The notes under the pieces are model-generated. The model worked only from the letters and a program-made list of their open reading frames with translations, had not been told where the DNA came from and searched no databases. A stretch of 8,990 nt of DNA from a bacterium (GTDB taxonomy: Bacteria; Patescibacteriota; Minisyncoccia; UBA6257; JAGGUH01), in the NCBI GenBank assembly GCA_021158645.1, contig JAGGUH010000076.1, positions 1 through 8,990 of the forward strand, given 5' to 3'. Each line of letters starts with the position of its first letter. Position 1 is the first letter of the stretch. Below are positions 1-6,195 of this stretch, piece after piece. Made by a program: the position numbers and the translations under genes.

Positions 1-82
1 GATTTGGATTTGAGATTTGACATTTGAGATTTGAGATTTAATTTGAATTTGCTTTAAGTTTTACGCTGTAGTTTTGCGCTTT
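1..82. repeat. Direct repeat, copy 1 (~82 bp)
   Basis: This copy begins gatttggatttgagatttga and ends with a shared ~30-bp block, gctttaagttttacgctgta followed by gttttgcgcttt. It matches 227-309 with about six substitutions and one 1-base gap. It may extend to the left beyond the window edge. The similarity is visible by eye and goes beyond the simple ATTTGA periodicity, because the non-repetitive end block is shared exactly. Confidence 0.85.
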
Positions 83-111
83 TCCTCCCCCTCCCAAAGG
101 GAGGGGGAGGA
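83..111. repeat. GC-rich perfect hairpin between the direct repeats
   Basis: A 13-bp perfect inverted repeat (arms 83-95 and 99-111, core cctccccctccc / gggagggggagg) surrounds a 3-base AAA loop. It is followed by ttaaggtgggggaggga (112-128), whose gggggagg core could pair with the same left arm instead. Neither strand shows a T-run after the stem, so it is not a typical intrinsic terminator. It stands out sharply from the AT-rich surroundings. The form resembles short palindromic intergenic repeats of the REP type, which is an inference from shape alone. Confidence 0.8.
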
Positions 112-226
112 TTAAGGTGGGGGAGGGATATTCTTTTTGAATTTTGAATTGTCATTTTGAATTTTGATTTTTGCATTTTGAATTTTTTTTGACATTTGGT
201 ATTAAAAATTTAGATTTTAGATTTAA

Positions 227-309
227 GATTTGGATTTGAGATTTGAGTTTTGAGTTTTGAGATTTTAACTTGAATTCGCTTTAAGTTTTACGCTGTAGTT
301 TTGCGCTTT
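227..309. repeat. Direct repeat, copy 2 (~83 bp)
   Basis: Second copy of the repeat at 1-82, in the same orientation. The first 20 bases and the last ~30 bases are identical to copy 1, and the few differences fall in the middle. It is followed by further echoes of the end block (gcgttttgagtttcgcgctt). Confidence 0.85.
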
Positions 310-395
310 GCGTTTTGAGTTTCGCGCTTAAACTTATTTTGAATGTAGATTTTACTTTTTATTTTTAGATCTTTGGAATTTGTCATTTATTTTAA

Positions 396-2792
396 TTATT
401 GCTCGCTAAATAAAATTAAAGTTTCTTTACTGGAAGTTGTTTTATTTGTTTCTTTGAATTCTATTTCTAATAAATTTTGAGGCAGAATTTCTTTTGGAGA
501 AATTTTGATTTTATTTTTTCCTTTTTTTGGGCTTTTAATCTCTTTTAAGAGGTTTTTGTTAAAGAAAATTTTTAAACTTTCAATTTCTTTTAGGAGTTCA
601 ATTTTTAAATAAAAAGTTTTTGAAATAAAATCTCCACTCTTTGGTTCTAAAATTTTTAAGGTTTTTTTTGAAGTTTTTCCAACGGTTATTGGGTTTAATT
701 TTGCCTGATAAGGAATTTTTTGGTTGTATTCTTCAAGATTGATATTTAATTTTTTAATCCATTTTTTAACTGGTTTTTCCCAATTTCTAAATTGAGGATC
801 GCTTTCCGGATTTTTTGGTGGTTTGCCCAAGGGGTTGTTCTTGTCAACGTACCATAAAATGTTATGAATTTGAGGAAAATATCTTTCATTTACTTTATAA
901 ACTCCAACTAAAGTTCCATTTAACATTGGTTTTTTTGGGTATTCGATTTTTGGAACTCTGAATTCTTCTTTGGGTTTATCTTCAAAAAATTTTTTGGCAA
1001 AATAGTTCCAAATTGGAGTTGCCAGTAAAATTGAAGATCCTCTTAACATCGGAGAATTATCATTATTTCCAACCCAGATTCCAACAACATATGATGGCGT
1101 ATAGGCAATAATCCAAGCGTCTCGGGTATCTTGAGTGGTACCGGTTTTTGCCGCAATTTCGCGATCATTAATTTGAACTAAATTATTTTCTCCTCCAAAA
1201 AGAGGTGCTCGGGCTTTATTATCTTTTAAGATGTCATTTAAAAGTCGAACTGCTTCTTGGTTTTTAATTATCAGGGTTGGTTTATCTTCCCATTTTTCTA
1301 AAATTTTTCCTTGATTATCTTTTATTTCTAAAATAAAACTTTGGGGATGATAAATTCCTTCTTGGGCAAATACTGAATAGGATTGAACCAAATCAATCAA
1401 TCGGACTTCTCCGCCTCCTAAAACCAAAGAAAGCCCATACCGATTTGGATCTTCTAATGTTTTAATTCCTAATTTTTTTGCAAGTTCAATGGTTTCTTTA
1501 ATGCCGGCGAGATAAAGAACCTTAACCGAAGGAACATTAATTGATTGGGCTAAAGCATTTCTTAAACTAACTGGTCCCCGAAAAATTTTGTCAAAATTTT
1601 TCGGTTGATAAGAATAAATTTTATTTTTTGAGGTATTGAATTCAGTTTTTAAATCAAAAACTATTGTTTTATCATTATATCCTTTTAAGAATGATTGCAG
1701 ATAAGCAAAAGGTTTAAAAGCAGAACCTGGCTGTCTTAAAGCCAAAGTGCAATTATAGTTGCCTTGGTTTTCGATATCAAAGTAATCATAAGAACCAACC
1801 ATTGCTAAAATCTGGCCATTTTTTGCATCTTCAACTACCATTGCCGCATTTTTTGCATTTGAAATTTTTCTATTTCTTTCTACTCCCCATTTAATTGCTT
1901 CTTCAGCCATTTTTTGAACTTCTAAATCTAAGGTAGTAATTACTCTTAATCCTTTTGTTTTTAAAACTTTTTCTCCATATTTTTCCTCAAGGTATCTTTT
2001 TACATAGATGACAAAATGAGGTGCTAAAATTTTTGTTTTTGGTGGTTTAAATTTTATTTCTTCTTTAATTGCTTTTTCAAATTCTTCTTCTGAAATAAAG
2101 CCATATTCTTTCATTTTTTTAAGAACCAAATTTTTTCTTTCTAAAAGTAAATTTAGATTTTTTCCGTAAGGATTGTAAAAACTTGGCGCTTTTGGTAACG
2201 CTGCTAAAAGAGCACTTTCGGCTAAAGTTAAATCTTTTGCTTTTTTGTCAAAATAATTTTTACTTGCGGCTTCAATTCCATAACAATTATTTCCATAAGG
2301 AATTTGATTCAAGTAAAGTTCTAAAATTTTTTCTTTTGGATACTTTTTTTCAATCTTTATTGCTAAAATTATTTCTCTGATTTTTCTAGTTAAAGTTTTT
2401 TCAGGCACCAAAAAAGCATTCCTTGCTAACTGTTGAGTAATTGTTGAGGCACCTTGAGCAAATTTTAAATGTAAAATGTTGTAAAAAATGGCTCTTAAAA
2501 TTGATCTAATATCAAAAGCAGGATGAGAAAAAAAGTTTCTATCTTCAATTGCAATCGTTGCTAAAATTGCTTTTTTTGGAATTTCATCTAAAGGAATAAT
2601 GGTTCTTTTTTCTTCTCCATAAATTTCATAAAGCAAGTTTCCGTTTCTATCAAAAATTTTTGATGATTCTTTTGGAGAAAAACTTTCAATTTGAGTTGGG
2701 TCGGGCAAATTTAAAGAAATTAAAAAAACCCAAGATGTAAGAATGGTTCCTAAAGAAAACAAACAAATTAAAATTATTTTTAATAATTTCAT
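396..2792 (-). CDS. Bifunctional class A penicillin-binding protein (transglycosylase/transpeptidase)
   Basis: This 798-aa enzyme should polymerise lipid II into glycan strands and cross-link the stem peptides on the outer face of the cytoplasmic membrane. Residues ~5-27 form an N-terminal membrane anchor. The GT51 transglycosylase domain (~40-240) shows the catalytic-Glu motif EDRNFFSH (E83) and GASTITQQLARN (114-125). The transpeptidase domain (~310-600) has the SxxK motif S357-A-F-K360, the SxN motif S417-I-N419 and K549-T-G-T. All key residues are present, so it should be active in both reactions. Beyond ~610 lies a ~190-aa tail: a Pro/Lys-rich linker, then a beta-rich segment (~705-798) that could be an Ig-like module. 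The domain order fits the PBP1A family (MrcA/PonA-like); I give no symbol because orthology cannot be settled. No Shine-Dalgarno precedes the ATG. It lies behind the terminator of the acidic ORFs, so it probably has its own promoter. Confidence 0.97.
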   Translation of the reverse strand: MKLLKIILICLFSLGTILTSWVFLISLNLPDPTQIESFSPKESSKIFDRNGNLLYEIYGEEKRTIIPLDEIPKKAILATIAIEDRNFFSHPAFDIRSILRAIFYNILHLKFAQGASTITQQLARNAFLVPEKTLTRKIREIILAIKIEKKYPKEKILELYLNQIPYGNNCYGIEAASKNYFDKKAKDLTLAESALLAALPKAPSFYNPYGKNLNLLLERKNLVLKKMKEYGFISEEEFEKAIKEEIKFKPPKTKILAPHFVIYVKRYLEEKYGEKVLKTKGLRVITTLDLEVQKMAEEAIKWGVERNRKISNAKNAAMVVEDAKNGQILAMVGSYDYFDIENQGNYNCTLALRQPGSAFKPFAYLQSFLKGYNDKTIVFDLKTEFNTSKNKIYSYQPKNFDKIFRGPVSLRNALAQSINVPSVKVLYLAGIKETIELAKKLGIKTLEDPNRYGLSLVLGGGEVRLIDLVQSYSVFAQEGIYHPQSFILEIKDNQGKILEKWEDKPTLIIKNQEAVRLLNDILKDNKARAPLFGGENNLVQINDREIAAKTGTTQDTRDAWIIAYTPSYVVGIWVGNNDNSPMLRGSSILLATPIWNYFAKKFFEDKPKEEFRVPKIEYPKKPMLNGTLVGVYKVNERYFPQIHNILWYVDKNNPLGKPPKNPESDPQFRNWEKPVKKWIKKLNINLEEYNQKIPYQAKLNPITVGKTSKKTLKILEPKSGDFISKTFYLKIELLKEIESLKIFFNKNLLKEIKSPKKGKNKIKISPKEILPQNLLEIEFKETNKTTSSKETLILFSEQ

Positions 2793-2802
2793 TTTTTTAT
2801 GA

Positions 2803-2830
2803 ATTTTATTTTAAATTAAAATAAAAACAA
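2803..2830 (-). promoter_or_regulatory. Possible promoter for the PBP gene
   Basis: Reading the minus strand, TTGTTT (2825-2830) and TAAAAT (2803-2808) are separated by 16 bp, and the ATG follows 10 bases after the -10. The -35 lies in the descending arm of the upstream terminator. The match is weak in such AT-rich DNA. It is listed because a terminator isolates the gene and some promoter is needed in this gap of about 30 bases. Confidence 0.3.
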
Positions 2831-2860
2831 CCCTTGTTTTGAAAAAACAAGGGTTGTTTT
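2824..2860 (-). terminator. Intrinsic terminator after the acidic ORF pair
   Basis: A perfect 17-bp inverted repeat (arms 2824-2840 and 2844-2860) surrounds a 3-base loop. On the minus strand the stem runs into tttttatttt, a good U-tract; on the plus strand the tail is poor. It lies 5 bp after the stop of the 53-aa ORF, which supports that ORF being transcribed. Confidence 0.9.
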
Positions 2861-2865
2861 GAGAT

Positions 2866-3027
2866 TCACTCTTCGTCTTCTTCTAGCCACTCCTCTTCAG
2901 AAAATTCTTCTTCGAAAAAATCTTCTGGTGTTTCTAATGGATCTTCTGGTGGTACTTGATCGGTTTGATCTATTTCTTTTTCTAATTCATCTTCTTCTTG
3001 GAGAAAAATTTTGAAAAATTTCTCCAT
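2866..3027 (-). CDS. Small highly acidic protein (53 aa), unknown function
   Basis: The ORF starts at ATG (3025-3027) and ends at TGA (2866-2868). The protein starts MEKFFKIFLQEEDELEKEID and ends FSEEEWLEEDEE. By count 25 of 53 residues are Glu or Asp (about 47%) with only three Lys, giving a net charge near -22. After a short amphipathic start (FFKIFL) it is probably disordered. It lies 33 bp behind the 62-aa acidic ORF and 5 bp before a strong terminator on the same strand, so the two probably form one transcript. No Shine-Dalgarno is visible. I do not recognise a family. The main alternative is a chance ORF in a cttctt-rich tract. The Phe and Trp residues among the acids and the fit to the terminator argue for a real gene. 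Confidence 0.6.
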   Translation of the reverse strand: MEKFFKIFLQEEDELEKEIDQTDQVPPEDPLETPEDFFEEEFSEEEWLEEDEE

Positions 3028-3060
3028 ATTTTTTAAAAGAAAAGATGATTTTTTTTAAAT

Positions 3061-3249
3061 TTACATTTCTTCTGGTGTCTCTCCTTCTCCTTCTTCTCCT
3101 TCTAAAGTTTCTCCTTCACTATCGGTTCCTTTTTCTTCTTCGCCGGTTCCAGTTTCAGTTTCAGGAGCAACTGGTTCGGTTTCAGGAGCGGCTTCTCCAG
3201 GAGTTTCATCTTCTTGGTTTAAAACAATAAGGTTTTTTTCGATAATCAT
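3061..3249 (-). CDS. Small acidic low-complexity protein (62 aa), unknown function
   Basis: The protein starts MIIEKNLIVLNQEDE, a short hydrophobic start. It continues as a Glu/Pro/Thr/Gly-rich tail with internal near-repeats (APETEPVAPETET, then GETLEGEEGEGETPEE). By count 22 of 62 residues are acidic and only two are Lys. This composition indicates a disordered polyanionic tail. It is the first ORF after the ruvC terminator and reads the same way as the 53-aa acidic ORF that follows. A weak promoter-like pair (TTGGAC, 16 bp, TAAAAA on the minus strand) lies at about 3262-3289. No Shine-Dalgarno is seen and I recognise no family. An overlapping plus-strand reading gives an Leu/Phe-rich string that looks like a mirror of the acidic codons. 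Confidence 0.55.
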   Translation of the reverse strand: MIIEKNLIVLNQEDETPGEAAPETEPVAPETETGTGEEEKGTDSEGETLEGEEGEGETPEEM

Positions 3250-3290
3250 AGTTAGTTTTCATTTTTTATTGCGACCTTTACAAAGTCCAA

Positions 3291-3310
3291 AAGCCCATTT
3301 TTATGGGCTT
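3291..3310 (-). terminator. Intrinsic terminator after ruvC
   Basis: An 8-bp perfect stem (3291-3298 and 3303-3310, aagcccat/atgggctt) has a 4-base loop. On the minus strand it continues as a short TTTT before GGAC. It lies 8 bp past the ruvC stop, where the rmuC-ruvC transcript should end. The T-run is short, so termination may be partial. Confidence 0.7.
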
Positions 3311-3318
3311 AACTTGTG

Positions 3319-3807
3319 CTAAAATTCTAATAATTTTTTTTGTTTTGTCAAGTAAAATCCGACAAGAGCCAGAGAGATAGCATCGAGAGTGTCAGGCATT
3401 GATTTTTTAAAATCTTTTTTAAAAGAAATTTTCAAAATTTTTTTTATTTGTTCTTTCGAAGCCGAACCGTCGCCAACAATCATTTTTTTTAATTCTTTTG
3501 GGGCTATCTCAATTGTTTCTAAATTATATTTTTGAGCCAGAAGTTCTATGATTCCAATTACTTTTGCAATTTGAATTGCTGTTTTTTTGTTTTTAGAAAA
3601 AATAATTTTTTCAATTACTAAACTATTCGGCTTATATTTTTTAATTATTTTTTCGAAAAAATCAAACAAAACCAAAAAATTTTTTTCTGGCGAGTTTATT
3701 TGCAAGCAGTCAAAATCTATCAATTTAAAATCTCTTTTTTCTTCACCAATTGCCCAGCCAATTTTTTTGATTCCAGGATCAATTCCTAAAATTTTTAAAT
3801 GATTCAT
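3319..3807 (-). CDS. ruvC: Crossover junction endodeoxyribonuclease RuvC
   Basis: RuvC is the Holliday-junction resolvase. As a dimer it makes symmetric nicks in four-way junctions delivered by the RuvAB migration motor. At 162 aa the protein has the usual family length. The four acidic metal-binding residues of the RNase H-like fold are present: D10 in ILGIDPG, E66 in LVIEKIIF, and D139 and D142 in PDTLDAISLAL. The ATG at 3807 lies inside the 3' end of rmuC (29-bp overlap, different frame). No Shine-Dalgarno is seen, so ruvC is probably translated by coupling to rmuC or by reinitiation. ruvA and ruvB are not next to it. A hairpin terminator follows directly. Confidence 0.95.
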   Translation of the reverse strand: MNHLKILGIDPGIKKIGWAIGEEKRDFKLIDFDCLQINSPEKNFLVLFDFFEKIIKKYKPNSLVIEKIIFSKNKKTAIQIAKVIGIIELLAQKYNLETIEIAPKELKKMIVGDGSASKEQIKKILKISFKKDFKKSMPDTLDAISLALVGFYLTKQKKLLEF

Positions 3808-4816
3808 TAGATTCTTTTAAATTTTCTTGAGGCAAAGATTCTTCCTCGTTGTTTTCAACCAATCTTTTCGATCTTTCAATAAAATGATTTAATTTTCTTT
3901 GGCTTTCTTCGTATGAATTTCTTGCAAAAATTAAATGTTTTCCTAATTTATTGAAATTTTCTTGAAGTTTTTTGGCATCAGTGATAATTTGGCTTAATCT
4001 TTTTATAATTTCCCTACTTTTTTTAGCAACCTGAATTTCTCTCTGAATAATTAAAATTGTTTTTAGAAAAGAATAAAGCATACCCGGAGAAACAAAAATT
4101 ACCTTTTTATTTCTTGCGTACTCATAAAAATTTACTTCTTTTAGCGAGTTTATGCCATAAAAAATGCTTTCCGCCGGGATATACATTAGAACAAAATCAG
4201 TAGTGTTTTCTTGAGGCAAGATATATTTTTTAGAAATATCATCAATTTCTTTTTTTACGATACTTATAAAAGTTGTTATTAGATTTGATTTTTCTGAAGC
4301 ACTTTCTGCTTCATTGATTTTTTCAAAACAATCAACTGGAAATTTGGCGTCAATTGGAAGAATTCTTTTATCTGGTAGTTTTATGATAGCATCAACGATA
4401 TTTCCATTTTTAAATTGATACTGAACTTGATATTGATCTTTTGAAAGAACTTCTGAAAGTAAATGTTCTAAATAAATCTCGCCCCAACGCCCTCTTAATT
4501 TAGGACTTCTAAAGAGATCCTGAAAAGAAGAAACTTCTTTTAATGAATTTTGAATTTGTTGAACCAATTCATCAATTCTTCCAAAATGAAAAGTAAATTT
4601 TTCACTTTGAGTCAAAAGAATTTTTGTTGTTTTTTCAAAAGTTTCTTGGTTGTCTTTAAAGTGGTCAAGAATAGTCCTTTGAATTTCATTCATTTGATTT
4701 AATATCAAATCAAGATGCTGGTTTTCTTTTTCCGCTCTTTTTTTGAAAAAACAATAGATTATTATTCCAAGTACTCCTCCTAAAAGAATTAATCCAAAAT
4801 AGCCAAAAATTTCCAT
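3779..4816 (-). CDS. rmuC: RmuC-family DNA recombination protein
   Basis: RmuC proteins are predicted nuclease-fold proteins that limit inversion and rearrangement at short repeats in E. coli; the biochemistry is poorly known. This 345-aa copy has an N-terminal membrane segment (~5-24), a coiled-coil-like stretch (~28-95) and the conserved RmuC core (~100-310). Visible core motifs are RGRWGE (108-113), LPIDAKFP (153-160), the presumed nuclease-fold part, and FVLMYIPAESIF (208-219). The C-terminus (~320-345) is acidic and Asn/Ser-rich and is partly encoded in the overlap with ruvC. It is the first gene of an rmuC-ruvC transcription unit, which points to a shared recombination and repair role. 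A promoter at 4824-4852 implies an almost leaderless mRNA, fitting the absence of a Shine-Dalgarno. Confidence 0.93.
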   Translation of the reverse strand: MEIFGYFGLILLGGVLGIIIYCFFKKRAEKENQHLDLILNQMNEIQRTILDHFKDNQETFEKTTKILLTQSEKFTFHFGRIDELVQQIQNSLKEVSSFQDLFRSPKLRGRWGEIYLEHLLSEVLSKDQYQVQYQFKNGNIVDAIIKLPDKRILPIDAKFPVDCFEKINEAESASEKSNLITTFISIVKKEIDDISKKYILPQENTTDFVLMYIPAESIFYGINSLKEVNFYEYARNKKVIFVSPGMLYSFLKTILIIQREIQVAKKSREIIKRLSQIITDAKKLQENFNKLGKHLIFARNSYEESQRKLNHFIERSKRLVENNEEESLPQENLKESNESFKNFRN

Positions 4817-4823
4817 TATTTAA

Positions 4824-4852
4824 ATTCTATCAAAAAAACTATTTTTTCTCAA
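4824..4852 (-). promoter_or_regulatory. Promoter for rmuC-ruvC, predicted near-leaderless
   Basis: On the minus strand TTGAGA (4847-4852) and TAGAAT (4824-4829) are separated by exactly 17 bp. Only seven bases lie between the -10 and the rmuC ATG, so transcription should start at or within a base or two of the start codon. Confidence 0.65.
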
Positions 4853-5080
4853 ATGGTCAATTCTTAAATAATTGTAAATATCTGAAAATTTTTACAAAAG
4901 CATTTTTTATAGAATCTCTGTAAAGTAATCTCAAATAATATAGTAAAATTAAAATATATAATAAAACGCAGTAAAGCAGGCTAAAAATAAAAGATATTTT
5001 CAAAACAAAGCATTTCAAACTTATTTTGTGTTGAAAAACGATCTTATTTCGCAGGTATTTTGTATTAGATAGGAGTGGAC

Positions 5081-5108
5081 TTTACAGATTTTAAAAAAAA
5101 ATTAAAAT
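5081..5108 (+). promoter_or_regulatory. Possible promoter for the sigma-4/HARE gene
   Basis: TTTACA (5081-5086), a 16-bp spacer and TAAAAT (5103-5108) lie 12 bases before the ATG, which would give a leader of about six bases. The same TAAAAT -10 occurs in the stronger tRNA promoter at 8511. The -35 overlaps the right arm of the 9-bp inverted repeat of this gap. Random matches are common in such AT-rich DNA. Confidence 0.35.
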
Positions 5109-5120
5109 TTTTCATAAAAA

Positions 5121-6182
5121 ATGAACAAGAAAAATGAAATGAAAAAAATAATAAAAGAGTTGGTAGAAAATTTATCCGATCGATATCGTATTGTTCTTGC
5201 CAAAAGATATGGGTTAGAAGAAGATTCAAAATTGACGTTGGAAGCAATTGGAAAAGAATTAGGAGGAATAACTCGAGAAAGAGTACGACAGATAAAACAG
5301 GGCGCCCTGAGAAAACTTAAAAAAAATTCAAACCTAACAAAACCAATTTTAGATTGGGCAAAAAATTTTCTTGATTTATGGGGTGGAGTAAGGAAAGAGA
5401 ATAGATTTTTAAAAGAAGCATCTTTAATTTTTTTGGAAGGGGGAAACGATCCTTTGTTTTCGAATCAATTTAAGTTTGTTTTAGAGTTAAGCGACGAAAT
5501 TAAGAGAAGAGGGGAAACTCCTTTTTATTTTAGTTATTTTTATTCTCAAGACAAGGAAGAATTATTTTTTAAAGTCATTGATTCCTTTAAAAAAAAGTTA
5601 TTGGAAATAAATCGACCCCTTTCTTTAAAAGAATATTTTAATTTGTTAAAGAAAGCAAAAAGCAAGTTTTCGCTTAAAGAATCGGTAATTTGTTCGTTTC
5701 TTTCTATTTCAAAAGAATTTGGATTTAATAATCTGAATGAATTTGGCTTGAACAGTTGGAGTGAGATTAACCCCAAAAAAATTTCTGAAAAAATTTATTT
5801 AGTGTTTAAAAAAATCAAAAAACCACTCCATTTTCAAGAAGCATCAAATTATCTAAATCAGGAATATTCCTCCGAATTTTTTAAATCAACTACGGTTCAT
5901 AATGAACTTATTAGAGACCCTCGTTTTGTTTTAATTGGCCGAGGAGTTTATGTTTTAAAAGAATGGGGCTATCAAGGAGGCACGGTTAAAGAAACATTAG
6001 AAAGGATTTTAAAAAATGAAAAAAGATCCCTTTCTTTTGAAGAAATCAAAAATAGATTAAAAAAAGAATTGATTGTAAAAGATACCACAATTTTATTGAA
6101 TCTTTCAATTAATCCTATTTTTAAAAGAACAAAAGATGGTAAATGGCGTTATCAAAAACCAAAAAAAATACTTGAAGTATAA
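5121..6182 (+). CDS. Sigma-70 region 4 / HARE-HTH domain protein, probable transcription regulator
   Basis: The 353-aa protein opens with a sigma region 4 helix-turn-helix (~8-68): LSDRYRIVLAKRYGLEED, then LTLEAIGKELGGITRERVRQ up to about position 57, the segment that reads -35 DNA and touches the RNA polymerase beta flap. Sigma regions 2 and 3, needed for promoter melting, are absent. Residues ~95-215 are helical and unrecognised. Residues ~218-284 resemble the HARE-HTH winged helix of RpoE-type delta subunits (KKPLHFQEASNYL, DPRFVLIGRGVYVLKEWG). A second, weaker winged-helix-like unit follows (~288-345). It is therefore unlikely to be a full sigma factor. An RNA-polymerase-associated regulator or a -35-binding factor is the better guess. 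An in-frame TAA at 5103-5105 fixes the upstream limit, and Met7 is an alternative start. No Shine-Dalgarno is seen. htrA follows after 13 bp, probably in the same operon. Confidence 0.85.
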   Translation: MNKKNEMKKIIKELVENLSDRYRIVLAKRYGLEEDSKLTLEAIGKELGGITRERVRQIKQGALRKLKKNSNLTKPILDWAKNFLDLWGGVRKENRFLKEASLIFLEGGNDPLFSNQFKFVLELSDEIKRRGETPFYFSYFYSQDKEELFFKVIDSFKKKLLEINRPLSLKEYFNLLKKAKSKFSLKESVICSFLSISKEFGFNNLNEFGLNSWSEINPKKISEKIYLVFKKIKKPLHFQEASNYLNQEYSSEFFKSTTVHNELIRDPRFVLIGRGVYVLKEWGYQGGTVKETLERILKNEKRSLSFEEIKNRLKKELIVKDTTILLNLSINPIFKRTKDGKWRYQKPKKILEV

Positions 6183-6195
6183 ATAAAATATAAAT

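Larger units (their letters stand above)
1..395. other. Gene-free low-complexity intergenic region
   Basis: No credible ORF or RNA gene is visible in this stretch, which lies downstream of the minus-strand PBP gene. It is built from degenerate units such as gatttgag, atttgaattt and tttgacattt, two longer direct repeats (1-82 and 227-309), and one GC-rich hairpin (83-111). No canonical terminator (GC stem plus T-run) is seen for the PBP gene on the minus strand. Some units contain TTGACA, the -35 consensus, for example at 17-22 and 189-194, but without a convincing -10 element. Confidence 0.75.
4817..5120. other. Divergent AT-rich intergenic region
   Basis: This 304-bp gap separates two oppositely transcribed units. 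It contains the rmuC promoter (4824-4852), a weaker candidate promoter for the plus-strand regulator (5081-5108), and a TATAAT (4957-4962) without a matching -35. A 9-bp inverted repeat, ctgtaaagt (4918-4926) and actttacag (5079-5087), has arms about 150 bp apart. I see no ORF of note and no structured RNA that I recognise. Confidence 0.65.

Noticed and set aside
189..216. TTGACA with TAGATT at 16 bp, a possible plus-strand promoter antisense to the PBP 3' end
   Set aside because: The TTGACA is part of a recurring tttgacattt unit and nothing downstream on that strand looks like a gene, so it is probably a chance match.
1..260. Short repeated units that at first look like a CRISPR array
   Set aside because: Units are degenerate ATTTGA-type words with no fixed repeat length, no constant spacers and no cas genes nearby.
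3045..3230. Plus-strand ORF rich in Leu and Phe opposite the 62-aa acidic ORF
   Set aside because: It is the mirror of acidic codons (gaa/gag read as ttc/ctc). It has no ribosome site, and the terminators fit the minus strand.
4957..4962. TATAAT as a promoter in the divergent gap
   Set aside because: No -35-like element is seen at 16-18 bp on either strand, and the region is almost pure A/T.
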